64,000 bases of DNA, taken from contig OZ241380.1 of assembly GCA_965200765.1 (NCBI GenBank), forward strand, positions 2,418,001 through 2,482,000. The letters are read 5' to 3'. Below are positions 1 through 8,117 of this stretch, piece after piece. How positions within the stretch are numbered: position 1 is the stretch's first letter; each line of letters opens with the position of its first letter. The stretch is from G965200765 sp965200765. Lineage in GTDB: Bacteria; Pseudomonadota; Gammaproteobacteria; Arenicellales; JAJDZL01. A program made the position numbers and the translations under genes. The notes under the pieces are model-generated. The model had not been told where the DNA came from and made no database searches. It saw only the letters and a list, made by a program, of their open reading frames with translations.

Positions 1-1648
1 ATTGCAAGTTTAAATCTTTCAATTTATCTTGGTCCCTTTTAAACTTTAAAAACTCATCTTCTTTATTAAATTCTACCTCATCTATCGTGAATTTTATTTT
101 AGATGATTCTGATTTACACAATAAAAATTCTCCTTCATTCAATTTTTCTTTAACAAAATAAGCAAAATCATCCAACAATAAATCTATATCAAATTTTAAT
201 TTATACATATTTCGATTTTTATTTGCTTGATTACAAATTAATTTAAATATTCCCTCACTTAATTGAAAATCTAATTTTATTTCGTCTTCATCTAATTCAT
301 TTTCATCCTCTTTCAATATTGGTTTAATTCCTTCAACAAAATCTTCATAAGTAAAACTTTGATGAAAAGTAACCATTTCTATTTGTCTTTCTTCTTTTAA
401 TTTATTGAAATTTTCTTTTATTTTTTCCCTACGATCACTTACTACATCTTTAACAGAGCGTTCTTCAACTATTGCTATAGCAAGATTCACCGCCTGCCAA
501 GTCTTACCAGTCCCAGGGGGTCCATAAAGTATTTGATTCAATGGGTGAAGAGTTTTTTTATGTTTAGTCTTTTTGTGTTCAGTCATTTTATGTTCAATCA
601 CATTTACTTTTTCCTTGGAATCTGGCATGTTTGGTGTAAATTTTTCAATCATGTCAAATGTTTGCCTGTATTCTTCGGCATTTCTGAACGACTTGTATGC
701 ATCATGAGTTCTATCAACTTTCAAATATTTATCAATATCTGATATATATTCCAATTCTACTGAATTCAAATTCATCCACAGTACTTCAATTATGTCGTCT
801 TGATTGGAAGGTTGATACTTGTGATTACACCTTACTCCAATTGCTTCACCTATATTCTGTCCAGACCTAACCAAAATAATGTCACCTGTTTCTATTGGAA
901 AAGTATAAGATTTATCCAACTTTATTAACCATTTTTCTTTCATATTCTCCCATTTGAATCCACTATCAACAAAATTATGAGTGTTTATTAAATGAATATT
1001 CCTATTAAATTTTAGATTTTCTTTTTTATCCTTTTCATGCAAAGTCTGAACAACACAATTTATTTCATAAGGTAGAAGTCCTCCAAAAACTTTTCTGTGG
1101 CGCTCTAATTCAACTTCATATTTATCCCAACTGTCCCCTATAGGTACATTTAATTTTTTTGCATCGAAAACATTTGCTGGAAAATATATTTCAGGTGCAA
1201 TTAAATGAAGTGTTTGAGTTAACTTCGGCAATTTAACTCCTTTGATTTTCAATACTGCTTGAACATCTTTATCAACTATTTGTGAATCATCTTTTACGAC
1301 TTGTCGAAATAATTTCCAAAGTTGTTCAGGGGCAAAAACTTTACCATTATGGAATAAAAGTGATAACTTAGAATAAGAAATAAAATGTGGCGGATTTGGG
1401 ACTTCACCCGGTAATTCGAATTCTTTATGAACACTGCCATAAACTAAATCGAATTGATTTATTTTCACTGCTAAAAATCGAAAAAATGAGAATGGATCAA
1501 TTCCTTCGTCTCCATATTCAAGCAAAGCACGGCTACGTGTTCCCCAGTCCACCTTATTTGCTGTTTCCACTAAATATTTTTGACCACCATCATTGATATT
1601 TTCTGCCAACTTTCTAAACCATGGTACCCAATTAAATACATTCATCAT
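1..1648 (-). CDS. McrB-like AAA+ GTPase/ATPase of a restriction system (3' end cut by window edge)
   Basis: I translated this on the minus strand from ATG 1648; about 549 residues are visible and the C-terminus runs off the left edge. A GPPGTGK Walker A lies near residue 375 and is followed about 50 residues later by the McrB-type block VTFHQSFTYEDFVEGI. McrB subunits are GTP-driven motors of modification-dependent restriction and work with an McrC nuclease, which would be expected just off the window. The roughly 350-residue N-terminal part has no domain I can name; a stretch around FPIETGDIILVRSGQ could be a small beta-barrel reader. The start overlaps the stop of the upstream 145-codon gene (ATGA), so translation is probably coupled. 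The gene is very AT-rich compared with the sucCD genes beside it, which suggests horizontal acquisition. Family call is strong; specificity is unknown. Confidence 0.85.
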   Translation of the reverse strand, partial: MMNVFNWVPWFRKLAENINDGGQKYLVETANKVDWGTRSRALLEYGDEGIDPFSFFRFLAVKINQFDLVYGSVHKEFELPGEVPNPPHFISYSKLSLLFHNGKVFAPEQLWKLFRQVVKDDSQIVDKDVQAVLKIKGVKLPKLTQTLHLIAPEIYFPANVFDAKKLNVPIGDSWDKYEVELERHRKVFGGLLPYEINCVVQTLHEKDKKENLKFNRNIHLINTHNFVDSGFKWENMKEKWLIKLDKSYTFPIETGDIILVRSGQNIGEAIGVRCNHKYQPSNQDDIIEVLWMNLNSVELEYISDIDKYLKVDRTHDAYKSFRNAEEYRQTFDMIEKFTPNMPDSKEKVNVIEHKMTEHKKTKHKKTLHPLNQILYGPPGTGKTWQAVNLAIAIVEERSVKDVVSDRREKIKENFNKLKEERQIEMVTFHQSFTYEDFVEGIKPILKEDENELDEDEIKLDFQLSEGIFKLICNQANKNRNMYKLKFDIDLLLDDFAYFVKEKLNEGEFLLCKSESSKIKFTIDEVEFNKEDEFLKFKRDQDKLKDLNLQ

Positions 1649-2082
1649 TTTCTATTCTCCAAAATATATTTATTATTTAAAAATTCAATTATATCTATCT
1701 CGGACCATTGTTTCGTGGGACACGGATTTATCCATTTTAACGACCAAATTTTTGACGCTCGGATCGTAATTGCCTGCTCGCTGATCACTTGAATACGCAC
1801 AGACTGTTCCTTATTCAAGCAATAGAATTTCGACCCCGCCAACGAATGAACACCACTCAAACGCTCACAACCACCCTTGATGAATAAGCCCCACCAACGA
1901 TGCAAATTCCACTCCGTGAATTCCACTTCCCGAAACTGCGACACCATCGAACATTCTCGCCAAACCGCGCTCAGAGCACGGTAGTAGTAATTGTCACGCT
2001 GATTCTTTTCCATCTTACCACAACTATCTTCCATTGAGTTGGCGTTTAAATAATATAAACATAATTCCGTACCACACCTCAT
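1645..2082 (-). CDS. Hypothetical protein coupled to McrB-like gene
   Basis: This 145-codon frame ends in TGA overlapping the start of the McrB-like gene by the ATGA arrangement, which is the main support for it being real. Internal ATGs at 2034 and 2013 are alternative starts; the first ~25 residues look poorly conserved in character. The protein is rich in Trp and aromatic residues and has no signal peptide or membrane segment. I do not recognise a family. From its position it may be an accessory or specificity component of the same restriction locus. Confidence 0.5.
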   Translation of the reverse strand: MRCGTELCLYYLNANSMEDSCGKMEKNQRDNYYYRALSAVWRECSMVSQFREVEFTEWNLHRWWGLFIKGGCERLSGVHSLAGSKFYCLNKEQSVRIQVISEQAITIRASKIWSLKWINPCPTKQWSEIDIIEFLNNKYILENRK

Positions 2083-2183
2083 TAACTTCCGTCAAGACAC
2101 TTCAATTTGAGGATTATACACAATAGTTGACAGAGTGTAGAATATTTCAAATTCCTAAATTTTAGAAGTCGGATTTGTAAACA

Positions 2184-3062
2184 TCACCGCATGATTTCTT
2201 TGACTAGCTTACCAATTTCAGCGGGATTTTCAGTCACCTCAACTCCACACTCTCTCAAAACCGCAATCTTGTCTTCGGCCGCACCCTTACCACCGGAAAT
2301 AATTGCTCCTGCGTGCCCCATGCGTTTTCCAGGCGGGGCAGTTACACCAGCAATAAACGCCGCAACCGGCTTGCTGGAGTTCTCGGCAATCCAGTATCCG
2401 CAATCTTCTTCGTCGGTTCCCCCGATCTCACCACACATGACAATTGCCTCAACAACGGGATCTTCATTGAACCATTTGACTACATCCAGATGCTTGGTAC
2501 CATTGATCGGGTCGCCTCCAATACCAACACAGGTTGATTGACCGATGTCCAACTTTGTCAATTGGTCAACAACTTCATAAGTCAGGGTTCCTGACCGGGA
2601 CACTACGCCAACTGGACCTTTTTTGTGAATGTAGCCCGGCATAATACCGATTTTGATTTCTTCGGGAGTGATGACCCCCGGACAATTCGGTCCAACTAGT
2701 ACGGTTTTGGTACCAGCCATCCTTGCGCGGGTACGAATCATATCCTTCACTGGCACCCCTTCTGTGATACAAACGACCAGGTCCAATTCCGCGTCGACCG
2801 CTTCATCAATCGCCGCGGCGGCAAATGGTGCCGGTACATAGATCACCGAAACTGTCGCGCCGGTTTCCTGTTTTGCTTCTTCAACTGTATCGAAAACCGG
2901 AATGCCTTCAAATTCCTGTCCACCCTTGCCCGGTGTTACTCCCGCTACAAATGCTTCCTTTCCGTTTGCATAAGCCACGCAATTGCGCGTATGAAACATA
3001 CCAGTCTTGCCGGTCATCCCCTGCGTAAGTACTTTGGTATCTTTATCAATCAGGATTGCCAC
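2184..3062 (-). CDS. sucD: Succinyl-CoA synthetase (ADP-forming) alpha subunit, first copy
   Basis: The alpha subunit binds CoA and carries the phospho-histidine of the succinate to succinyl-CoA reaction of the TCA cycle. Visible features are the CoA-binding N-terminus (TGKTGMFHT), GPNCPGVI, SRSGTLTYE and RMGHAGAII, whose His (about residue 250) is the expected phosphorylated residue. An upstream frame extends to 3104, but that would overlap the sucC end. The GTG at 3062, a few bases after the sucC stop and preceded by GGTGAT, gives a normal ~292-residue protein. It is the last gene of a four-gene minus-strand run sucC-sucD-sucC-sucD. All motifs are canonical, so this pair probably does the housekeeping TCA step. 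Malate-CoA ligase activity cannot be excluded from sequence alone. Confidence 0.9.
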   Translation of the reverse strand: MAILIDKDTKVLTQGMTGKTGMFHTRNCVAYANGKEAFVAGVTPGKGGQEFEGIPVFDTVEEAKQETGATVSVIYVPAPFAAAAIDEAVDAELDLVVCITEGVPVKDMIRTRARMAGTKTVLVGPNCPGVITPEEIKIGIMPGYIHKKGPVGVVSRSGTLTYEVVDQLTKLDIGQSTCVGIGGDPINGTKHLDVVKWFNEDPVVEAIVMCGEIGGTDEEDCGYWIAENSSKPVAAFIAGVTAPPGKRMGHAGAIISGGKGAAEDKIAVLRECGVEVTENPAEIGKLVKEIMR

Positions 3063-3066
3063 TTCA

Positions 3067-4227
3067 TCACCCAGCTTGCTGAACGACCTTTTCAGCCGCA
3101 TCACTCATGGTAGTCGCACTGACCAGTTGAAACCCCGAATCTGCCAAAATTTTTCTTCCCTTTTCAACGTTCGTGCCTTCCAGCCGTACCACGACTGGCA
3201 CCCGTACACCGATTTCACGTACGGCTTCAACCAAACCTTCTGCAATCACATCGCAACGCATGATTCCACCGAATATATTGACCAGGATCGCTTTGACATC
3301 TTCATTACTGAGCATGATGTTGAAAGCCGTTACAACCTGTTTCGTTGTTGCCCCGCCGCCAACATCCAGAAAATTTGCTGGTTCACCGCCGTACAGCTTG
3401 ATGATATCCATGGTCGCCATTGCCAATCCGGCACCGTTCACCAAGCAACCAATATTGCCATCCAGAGAAATATACGACAACCCTGCATCAGACGCTTCAA
3501 TCTCTTCAGGCGATTCTTCGTCAGTGTCCCGATATTGTGCAATCTCCGAATTTCGATACAGTGCATTGTCATCGAAATTCATTTTGGCATCCAGCGCGAT
3601 CACATCATTGCTTGCAGTTAGTACCAGAGGGTTAATTTCAGCCAAGGATGCATCCGTCTCCCAGAATGCCTGATACAGTGCTTGAAGCATATTCTTCGCC
3701 TGGTTCAAAGCTTCTTCCGGCAACCCCGCAAACTTTGCAGCATCCAATGCCTGTTCGTCACTTAACCCTGTGGCCGGGTCAATATGAAGGGTCAGGATTT
3801 TCTCCGGTGTAGCCGCCGCAACTTCCTCGATCTCCATCCCGCCTTCAGGACTCACCATCATCGCGACTTTCTGCCGAGCGCGGTCCACCACCATACCGGC
3901 ATAAATTTCAGATTGAATGTCAATGCCTTCCTCAATCAGCAAGCATCGCACCAGTTGTCCTTGCGGTCCGGTTTGTGGTGTGATCAAAGGTTGAAACAGA
4001 ATATCATTCGCGGCCGCCACTGCATCCGCTCGCGAATGCGCAACTCGTACACCACCACCCTTGCCTCGACCGCCAGCATGAATCTGTGCCTTCACAACCC
4101 ATACGCTACCGCCGAGTTTATCTAGTGCTGACTCGACCTCTTTCGCGCTTCGACATGCAATTCCCCGTGGTGTCGGCACACTGTACTTTCTTAATATTTC
4201 CTTGGCCTGATATTCGTGAACTTTCAT
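3067..4227 (-). CDS. sucC: Succinyl-CoA synthetase (ADP-forming) beta subunit, first copy
   Basis: This 386-residue ATP-grasp subunit binds nucleotide and the acid substrate. The N-terminal MKVHEYQAKE, the glycine-rich nucleotide loop AGGRGKGGG (51-59), EINP (197-200), DAK (213-215), and the C-terminal FLDVGGGATTKQV and LVNIFGGIMRCD are all standard. It sits 23 bases after the stop of the second-copy sucD and is followed at once by its own sucD, so the four genes are probably one transcript. The length matches the family. It is the conventional member of two paralogous beta subunits here. Confidence 0.92.
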   Translation of the reverse strand: MKVHEYQAKEILRKYSVPTPRGIACRSAKEVESALDKLGGSVWVVKAQIHAGGRGKGGGVRVAHSRADAVAAANDILFQPLITPQTGPQGQLVRCLLIEEGIDIQSEIYAGMVVDRARQKVAMMVSPEGGMEIEEVAAATPEKILTLHIDPATGLSDEQALDAAKFAGLPEEALNQAKNMLQALYQAFWETDASLAEINPLVLTASNDVIALDAKMNFDDNALYRNSEIAQYRDTDEESPEEIEASDAGLSYISLDGNIGCLVNGAGLAMATMDIIKLYGGEPANFLDVGGGATTKQVVTAFNIMLSNEDVKAILVNIFGGIMRCDVIAEGLVEAVREIGVRVPVVVRLEGTNVEKGRKILADSGFQLVSATTMSDAAEKVVQQAG

Positions 4228-4250
4228 CGCTTCCCAAATCGTTACATCAA

Positions 4251-5123
4251 TTATCGAAGTGCCCTTCGCATCGTCACTCCGATTTCCATAACAGACTCTG
4301 GCAACCAGACACCGGCCGCTTTCAAGGCTTCAAGCTTTCGCTCGGTACCGCCGGAACGACCGGCAATAACTGCACCCGCATGCCCCATTCGTCGATAAGG
4401 TGGTGCATGCTGACCGGCGACAAACGCTACCACCGGTTTCGAGTAACCCACCTCCTGCAGGTATTCTGCAGCGCGTTCTTCCGCCGCGCCGCCAATTTCT
4501 CCAATCAGCAAAATACCATCCGTATCCGGGTCATCTGCAAACAACCTCAGGCAATCCACAAACGACAACCCTTGTACCGGGTCGGCACCAATACCAACAC
4601 AGGTCGACTGACCCAACCCTTCATTACAAAGTTGCGATACTGCTTCATAAAACAGTGTTCCGGACCGCGAGACAACGCCCACACGACCCAGTTGATAAAT
4701 TGAAGCCGGCATGATTCCGATCTTGCATTGCCCGGGAACAATTATTCCGGGACAGTTCGGACCAATCAGGATAGTATCTGAATCCTTCAATCGTTCCTTG
4801 ATGAGCAGGATATCAAGTACTGGAATCCCCTCGGTGATACATACGATCAATCGTATTCCGGCTTCAATCGCTTCCAAAATCGCATCTTTCGCAACTTCAG
4901 GAGGCACGAACAATACTGAAACATCTGCATTGGTTTCTTCTCTGGCTTCCTGAACGGTGTCAAATACCGGCAGGCTCAGATAAACCTGACCACCCTTGCC
5001 CGGTACAACTCCGGCGACTACGCGTGTACCGTACTCAATTGCCTGATGTACAAAAAAACTGCCTCGATATCCGGTCAACCCCTGGCAAATTACGCGACTG
5101 CGAGAATCAACGAGTATGCTCAT
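4251..5123 (-). CDS. Succinyl-CoA synthetase/acid-CoA ligase alpha subunit, second copy
   Basis: This 290-residue alpha-type subunit keeps the essential elements: GPNCPGI near 121, SRSGTLFYE near 152, and RMGHAGAVI with His248 as the likely phospho-histidine. It differs clearly from the first copy, for example TGYRGSFFVHQ instead of TGKTGMFHTRN in the CoA-binding N-terminus, and GADPVQG for GGDPING. It starts 2 bases after the stop of the second beta subunit. Known relatives include malate-CoA ligase MtkB of the serine cycle and other dicarboxylate-CoA ligases. The divergence suggests a different acid substrate, but the sequence does not say which. Confidence 0.82.
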   Translation of the reverse strand: MSILVDSRSRVICQGLTGYRGSFFVHQAIEYGTRVVAGVVPGKGGQVYLSLPVFDTVQEAREETNADVSVLFVPPEVAKDAILEAIEAGIRLIVCITEGIPVLDILLIKERLKDSDTILIGPNCPGIIVPGQCKIGIMPASIYQLGRVGVVSRSGTLFYEAVSQLCNEGLGQSTCVGIGADPVQGLSFVDCLRLFADDPDTDGILLIGEIGGAAEERAAEYLQEVGYSKPVVAFVAGQHAPPYRRMGHAGAVIAGRSGGTERKLEALKAAGVWLPESVMEIGVTMRRALR

Positions 5124-5125
5124 CT

Positions 5126-6283
5126 CTACTTACCTTGCGAAATCCTGATTGCACGTTCTACCGCGTCTTTCATATCTCTTGCCGGCATAAACGGCAACTT
5201 GGCATTGCGCATCAGCACTACCGCGTGGTCCTTGGCCGTGCCTTCAAATCGTACCACGAGCGGACATTGAATCGCCCCTTCGCGGAACACTGTAATCAAG
5301 CCTTCAGCAACCGTATCGCAACGCGCCAAACCGCCACCAATAATGTTTACCAGCAGACACGACAACGATGGTTGCTCCAGAATCTTTTTTACAGCATCAA
5401 TCACATTGGCGCGTGTTGCAACCGGTGGCAAGTCCAGAAAATTTGCCGGTTCTCCGCCATTCAGCTTGACTGCGTCCATGGTCGCCAACGCCAAGCCGGC
5501 TCCTCCGACCACCAGTCCGATGTCACCGCTCAGACGCACGAAATTGTAGCCTGCTTGTGCACGAAACACCCGATTCGGATCGCGAATTTCCGCTAATAAT
5601 TCGTTGAACTCCTCGTGTCGAATCAGGGCGTTGTCGTCAATTTCCATTTTGACATCCAATGCAGTCAATTGACCATCGCTGGTCAGTGCCAGCGGATTGA
5701 GTTCAATCAAAAGCGCATCGTTTTCAATCAACGCCTGATGCAATTGCAGGCAAATCTTTTGAAATTGGTCGGCCAGCTCTTTTTCCAGATTCAACGCCTC
5801 AATCAGACCTTGCAATTTGTCAGCATCCAGCGTCTGACCCAACGTTACCGATACGTCGACAATCTCTCTGACATCCTGGTCCTCAATTCCGGTGCCGCCG
5901 GTCGAAGCGGCCAGGAACTTCAAGACTTCAGCCGTACGATCAACCAGAATCGCCAGGTACAATTCTTTTTGGACATCGCAACCCTGCTCCACATAGACTT
6001 TTTTCACAAGCATCCCTTGCTTGCCGGTTTGGGAAGTTGCCAACGTACTGCCCAGAAGCGAGCGAGCGATGGAACCAGCCTCTTGCTTGGAACGCACTTT
6101 CTTGATGCCGCCGTACCGCTCCCGGTCTCCGGCCGCAATTTGGGCCTTGACTACCCAGAATTCGGATTGAATTGAAGCAACCGCAGCTTCTGCCTCTTCC
6201 GCAGTCGCCGCGACAATCCCTTCCGGAAACACCAACCCGTGATTCCGAAGAAGTTTTTTTGCTCGGTATTCGTAGACATACAT
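5126..6283 (-). CDS. Succinyl-CoA synthetase/acid-CoA ligase beta subunit, second copy (diverged)
   Basis: This 385-residue ATP-grasp beta subunit is collinear with canonical SucC but changed in several otherwise conserved places: AGDRERYGG (51-59) where the first copy has AGGRGKGGG, FLDLPPVATRAN (282-293) where it has FLDVGGGATTKQ, and LVNIIGGGLARCD with an extra residue for LVNIFGGIMRCD. The ELNP and DVK substrate and metal elements are kept. It is the first gene of the four-gene minus-strand run and is divergent from tctC across about 285 bases. These changes argue for altered specificity rather than decay, since the frame is intact over full length. A malate, itaconate or other dicarboxylate ligase is possible. 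Confidence 0.8.
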   Translation of the reverse strand: MYVYEYRAKKLLRNHGLVFPEGIVAATAEEAEAAVASIQSEFWVVKAQIAAGDRERYGGIKKVRSKQEAGSIARSLLGSTLATSQTGKQGMLVKKVYVEQGCDVQKELYLAILVDRTAEVLKFLAASTGGTGIEDQDVREIVDVSVTLGQTLDADKLQGLIEALNLEKELADQFQKICLQLHQALIENDALLIELNPLALTSDGQLTALDVKMEIDDNALIRHEEFNELLAEIRDPNRVFRAQAGYNFVRLSGDIGLVVGGAGLALATMDAVKLNGGEPANFLDLPPVATRANVIDAVKKILEQPSLSCLLVNIIGGGLARCDTVAEGLITVFREGAIQCPLVVRFEGTAKDHAVVLMRNAKLPFMPARDMKDAVERAIRISQGK

Positions 6284-6567
6284 GATCGTGATCTCGATAG
6301 TTGAGATTTCATTTTACTTTACGAACAAAAGAATTTTGACTGCAATTGCCCTTTCGTCTCAAAAAATTTTGTAATCAAGAGTTGAAATCGACTAGTGATA
6401 TGAGTATACCAAGATATTCATTTTGACGGGTACAGTAGAATTTCTGAACAGCAAATGGTGAAAATTTCAGGCAATCTTTGGCCGATTGAATGCCTTGCTC
6501 TATTGATACCCGGAATTTCATATATACTAAAACTCTTTTTTGTGTTATCAACGATACATGAGGTGTA
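6284..6567. promoter_or_regulatory. Divergent promoter region between the acid-CoA ligase genes and tctC
   Basis: This roughly 285-base AT-rich spacer separates the minus-strand sucCD run from the plus-strand tct operon and must hold both promoters. A TATACT hexamer at 6523-6528 is a possible -10 for tctC, but I found no well-spaced -35. A strong ribosome-binding sequence, GAGGTG (6560-6565), precedes the tctC starts. No operator was recognised. Confidence 0.45.
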
Positions 6568-7551
6568 ATGATAATGATGCAGTTTAAGAGATTGCTGCTG
6601 GCGGCATCGGCACTGATGCTGACAGTGGTTGGCGTGGAAGGCGCATTGGCGCAGTTCGAGCCGAAAAAGCCGGTGGACTTCGTCATCATGGCGGGTCAAG
6701 GCGGCGGCGCTGACAAGATGGCGCGTCTGATGCAGTCGATCATCGAGAAGAAGAATCTGTCGAGCAAGCCGTTCGTACCGATCAACAAGCCGGGCGGTTC
6801 CGGTGCGGAAGCACTGATTCATATGAAGGGCACGTCGGGCGATGCTCGGGATCACACGGTGATGGTGACGCTGAACAGTTTCTACACCACGCCATTGCGT
6901 CAGCCGGGCTTGAATGTGGATGTGCTGACGTTCACGCCGATTGCACGCATGGCGGAAGATACGTTTTTGCTGTGGGTGAACAAGGACAGCGGCATCACCA
7001 ACGTGGACCAGTTCGTGGACGCGGCCAAGGCGGCAGGCAACAACTGGATTATGGCCGGTACGGGCAAGGCCCAAGAAGATCAGTTGCTGACAGATTTTCT
7101 GAACCGTGCATATGGTCTGGAGATGAAGTATGTACCGTTCAAGGGCGGTGGTCGCGTAGCCAAGGAATTGGCGGGCAACCATGCGAACTCGACGGTGAAC
7201 AACCCGTCGGAGCAGCTGGGATTCTACGAAGCAGGCACGACAGTACCGCTGGCGGCGTTCACGCCGGAGCGTTTGGACAAGTTTCCGGATGCGCCGACGT
7301 TTCGCGAGCTGGGTCAGGACTTTGTGTATTTCATGCAAAGAAGCGTCGTGGGCCCGCCGGGAATGTCGGATGAAGCGGCAGCTTACTATCAGGATGTATT
7401 CAAGCAGGTATTCGAGACTGATGAATGGCAGAAGTATCGTACGGACAAGAGTTTGTACGGCGCGTACATGTCGGGTCAGGAGTTGAAAGACTACTGGACC
7501 AATCAGCGTTCGATACATGAAGGCATGCTGAAGGAGATCGGCGAAATCTAG
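6568..7551 (+). CDS. tctC: Tripartite tricarboxylate transporter substrate-binding protein (TctC/Bug family)
   Basis: This periplasmic binding protein delivers a carboxylate or other anionic solute to the TctAB membrane complex. A signal peptide is clear (KR followed by a hydrophobic stretch, cleavage near ALAQ). Bug-family features follow: AGQGGGADKMAR for ligand carboxylate binding, NKPGGSG, and PFKGGGRVAKEL. ATG codons lie at 6568, 6574 and 6577; GAGGTG at 6560-6565 is better spaced for 6574. From about 6640 to 7500 the codon third positions are strikingly G/C-biased with a narrow set of codons, unlike tctB and tctA. This suggests very high expression and creates a long spurious antisense frame. 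It heads a tctC-tctB-tctA cluster. The ligand is unknown. Confidence 0.92.
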   Translation: MIMMQFKRLLLAASALMLTVVGVEGALAQFEPKKPVDFVIMAGQGGGADKMARLMQSIIEKKNLSSKPFVPINKPGGSGAEALIHMKGTSGDARDHTVMVTLNSFYTTPLRQPGLNVDVLTFTPIARMAEDTFLLWVNKDSGITNVDQFVDAAKAAGNNWIMAGTGKAQEDQLLTDFLNRAYGLEMKYVPFKGGGRVAKELAGNHANSTVNNPSEQLGFYEAGTTVPLAAFTPERLDKFPDAPTFRELGQDFVYFMQRSVVGPPGMSDEAAAYYQDVFKQVFETDEWQKYRTDKSLYGAYMSGQELKDYWTNQRSIHEGMLKEIGEI

Positions 7552-7590
7552 TCGATTTTTGATTGCGCATCAGTTCAACCAGAAGCGGTT

Positions 7591-8088
7591 ATGAGAAAAG
7601 CTGAATTGGTTATGGCCGTGGCTTTAGGCGCGGTCTCAATCGGATTGATGTGGAAGAGTGCGGAACTCCCCGTCGGCTGGATTCCCGGAGAGGGTCCAGG
7701 CGGTGGGGCTTTCCCTTTTTGGTTGGCGGCCGGCATGCTGGTCTGTTGCATATGGACAATCGTGCGATGGTGGCGCGGCATGCTTCCCTCATCGCACGAT
7801 GATTCGCCTTACATGGATCGCGAGACCCTGAAGGTTTTTCTGATTGGTGCCGGCTCGCTGACAGTCATGATCGGCTCCATTTATCTGATAGGCGTTTACG
7901 GAGCAATCCCCCTGCTACTGATTTTCTACATGAGATTCATCGGCAACCATCGGTGGTCATTGACGGCATCACTTGCGATCGCGTTTCCGGTCGTCACATT
8001 TTTCTTCTTTGAGATTGCGTTGCGGATTACTTTGCCAAAAGGACTCACTGAACCTTGGTTCTATCCGCTGTACGACATTTTCCTGTAA
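7591..8088 (+). CDS. tctB: Tripartite tricarboxylate transporter small membrane subunit TctB
   Basis: This 165-residue protein has four predicted hydrophobic segments: near the N-terminus, around WLAAGMLVCCIWTIV, the middle, and near the C-terminus (VVTFFFFEIAL). It also has the GPGGGAFPFW motif common to TctB proteins. Its position between tctC and tctA, and its size, fit the weakly conserved small subunit that associates with TctA in the inner membrane. The start ATG 7591 lies 39 bases after tctC. Confidence 0.88.
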   Translation: MRKAELVMAVALGAVSIGLMWKSAELPVGWIPGEGPGGGAFPFWLAAGMLVCCIWTIVRWWRGMLPSSHDDSPYMDRETLKVFLIGAGSLTVMIGSIYLIGVYGAIPLLLIFYMRFIGNHRWSLTASLAIAFPVVTFFFFEIALRITLPKGLTEPWFYPLYDIFL

Positions 8089-8117
8089 AAATCAGATTCA
8101 TTTTGCATTGAGCTACC

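Noticed and set aside
3007..3621. Long plus-strand frames opposite sucC/sucD, e.g. 204 codons
   Set aside because: Antisense shadows of well-conserved genes with no family features.
6418..7518. A 366-codon open frame antisense to tctC
   Set aside because: It is Arg/His/Leu-rich without motifs and exists because tctC has strongly G/C-biased third positions. tctC is clearly the real gene.
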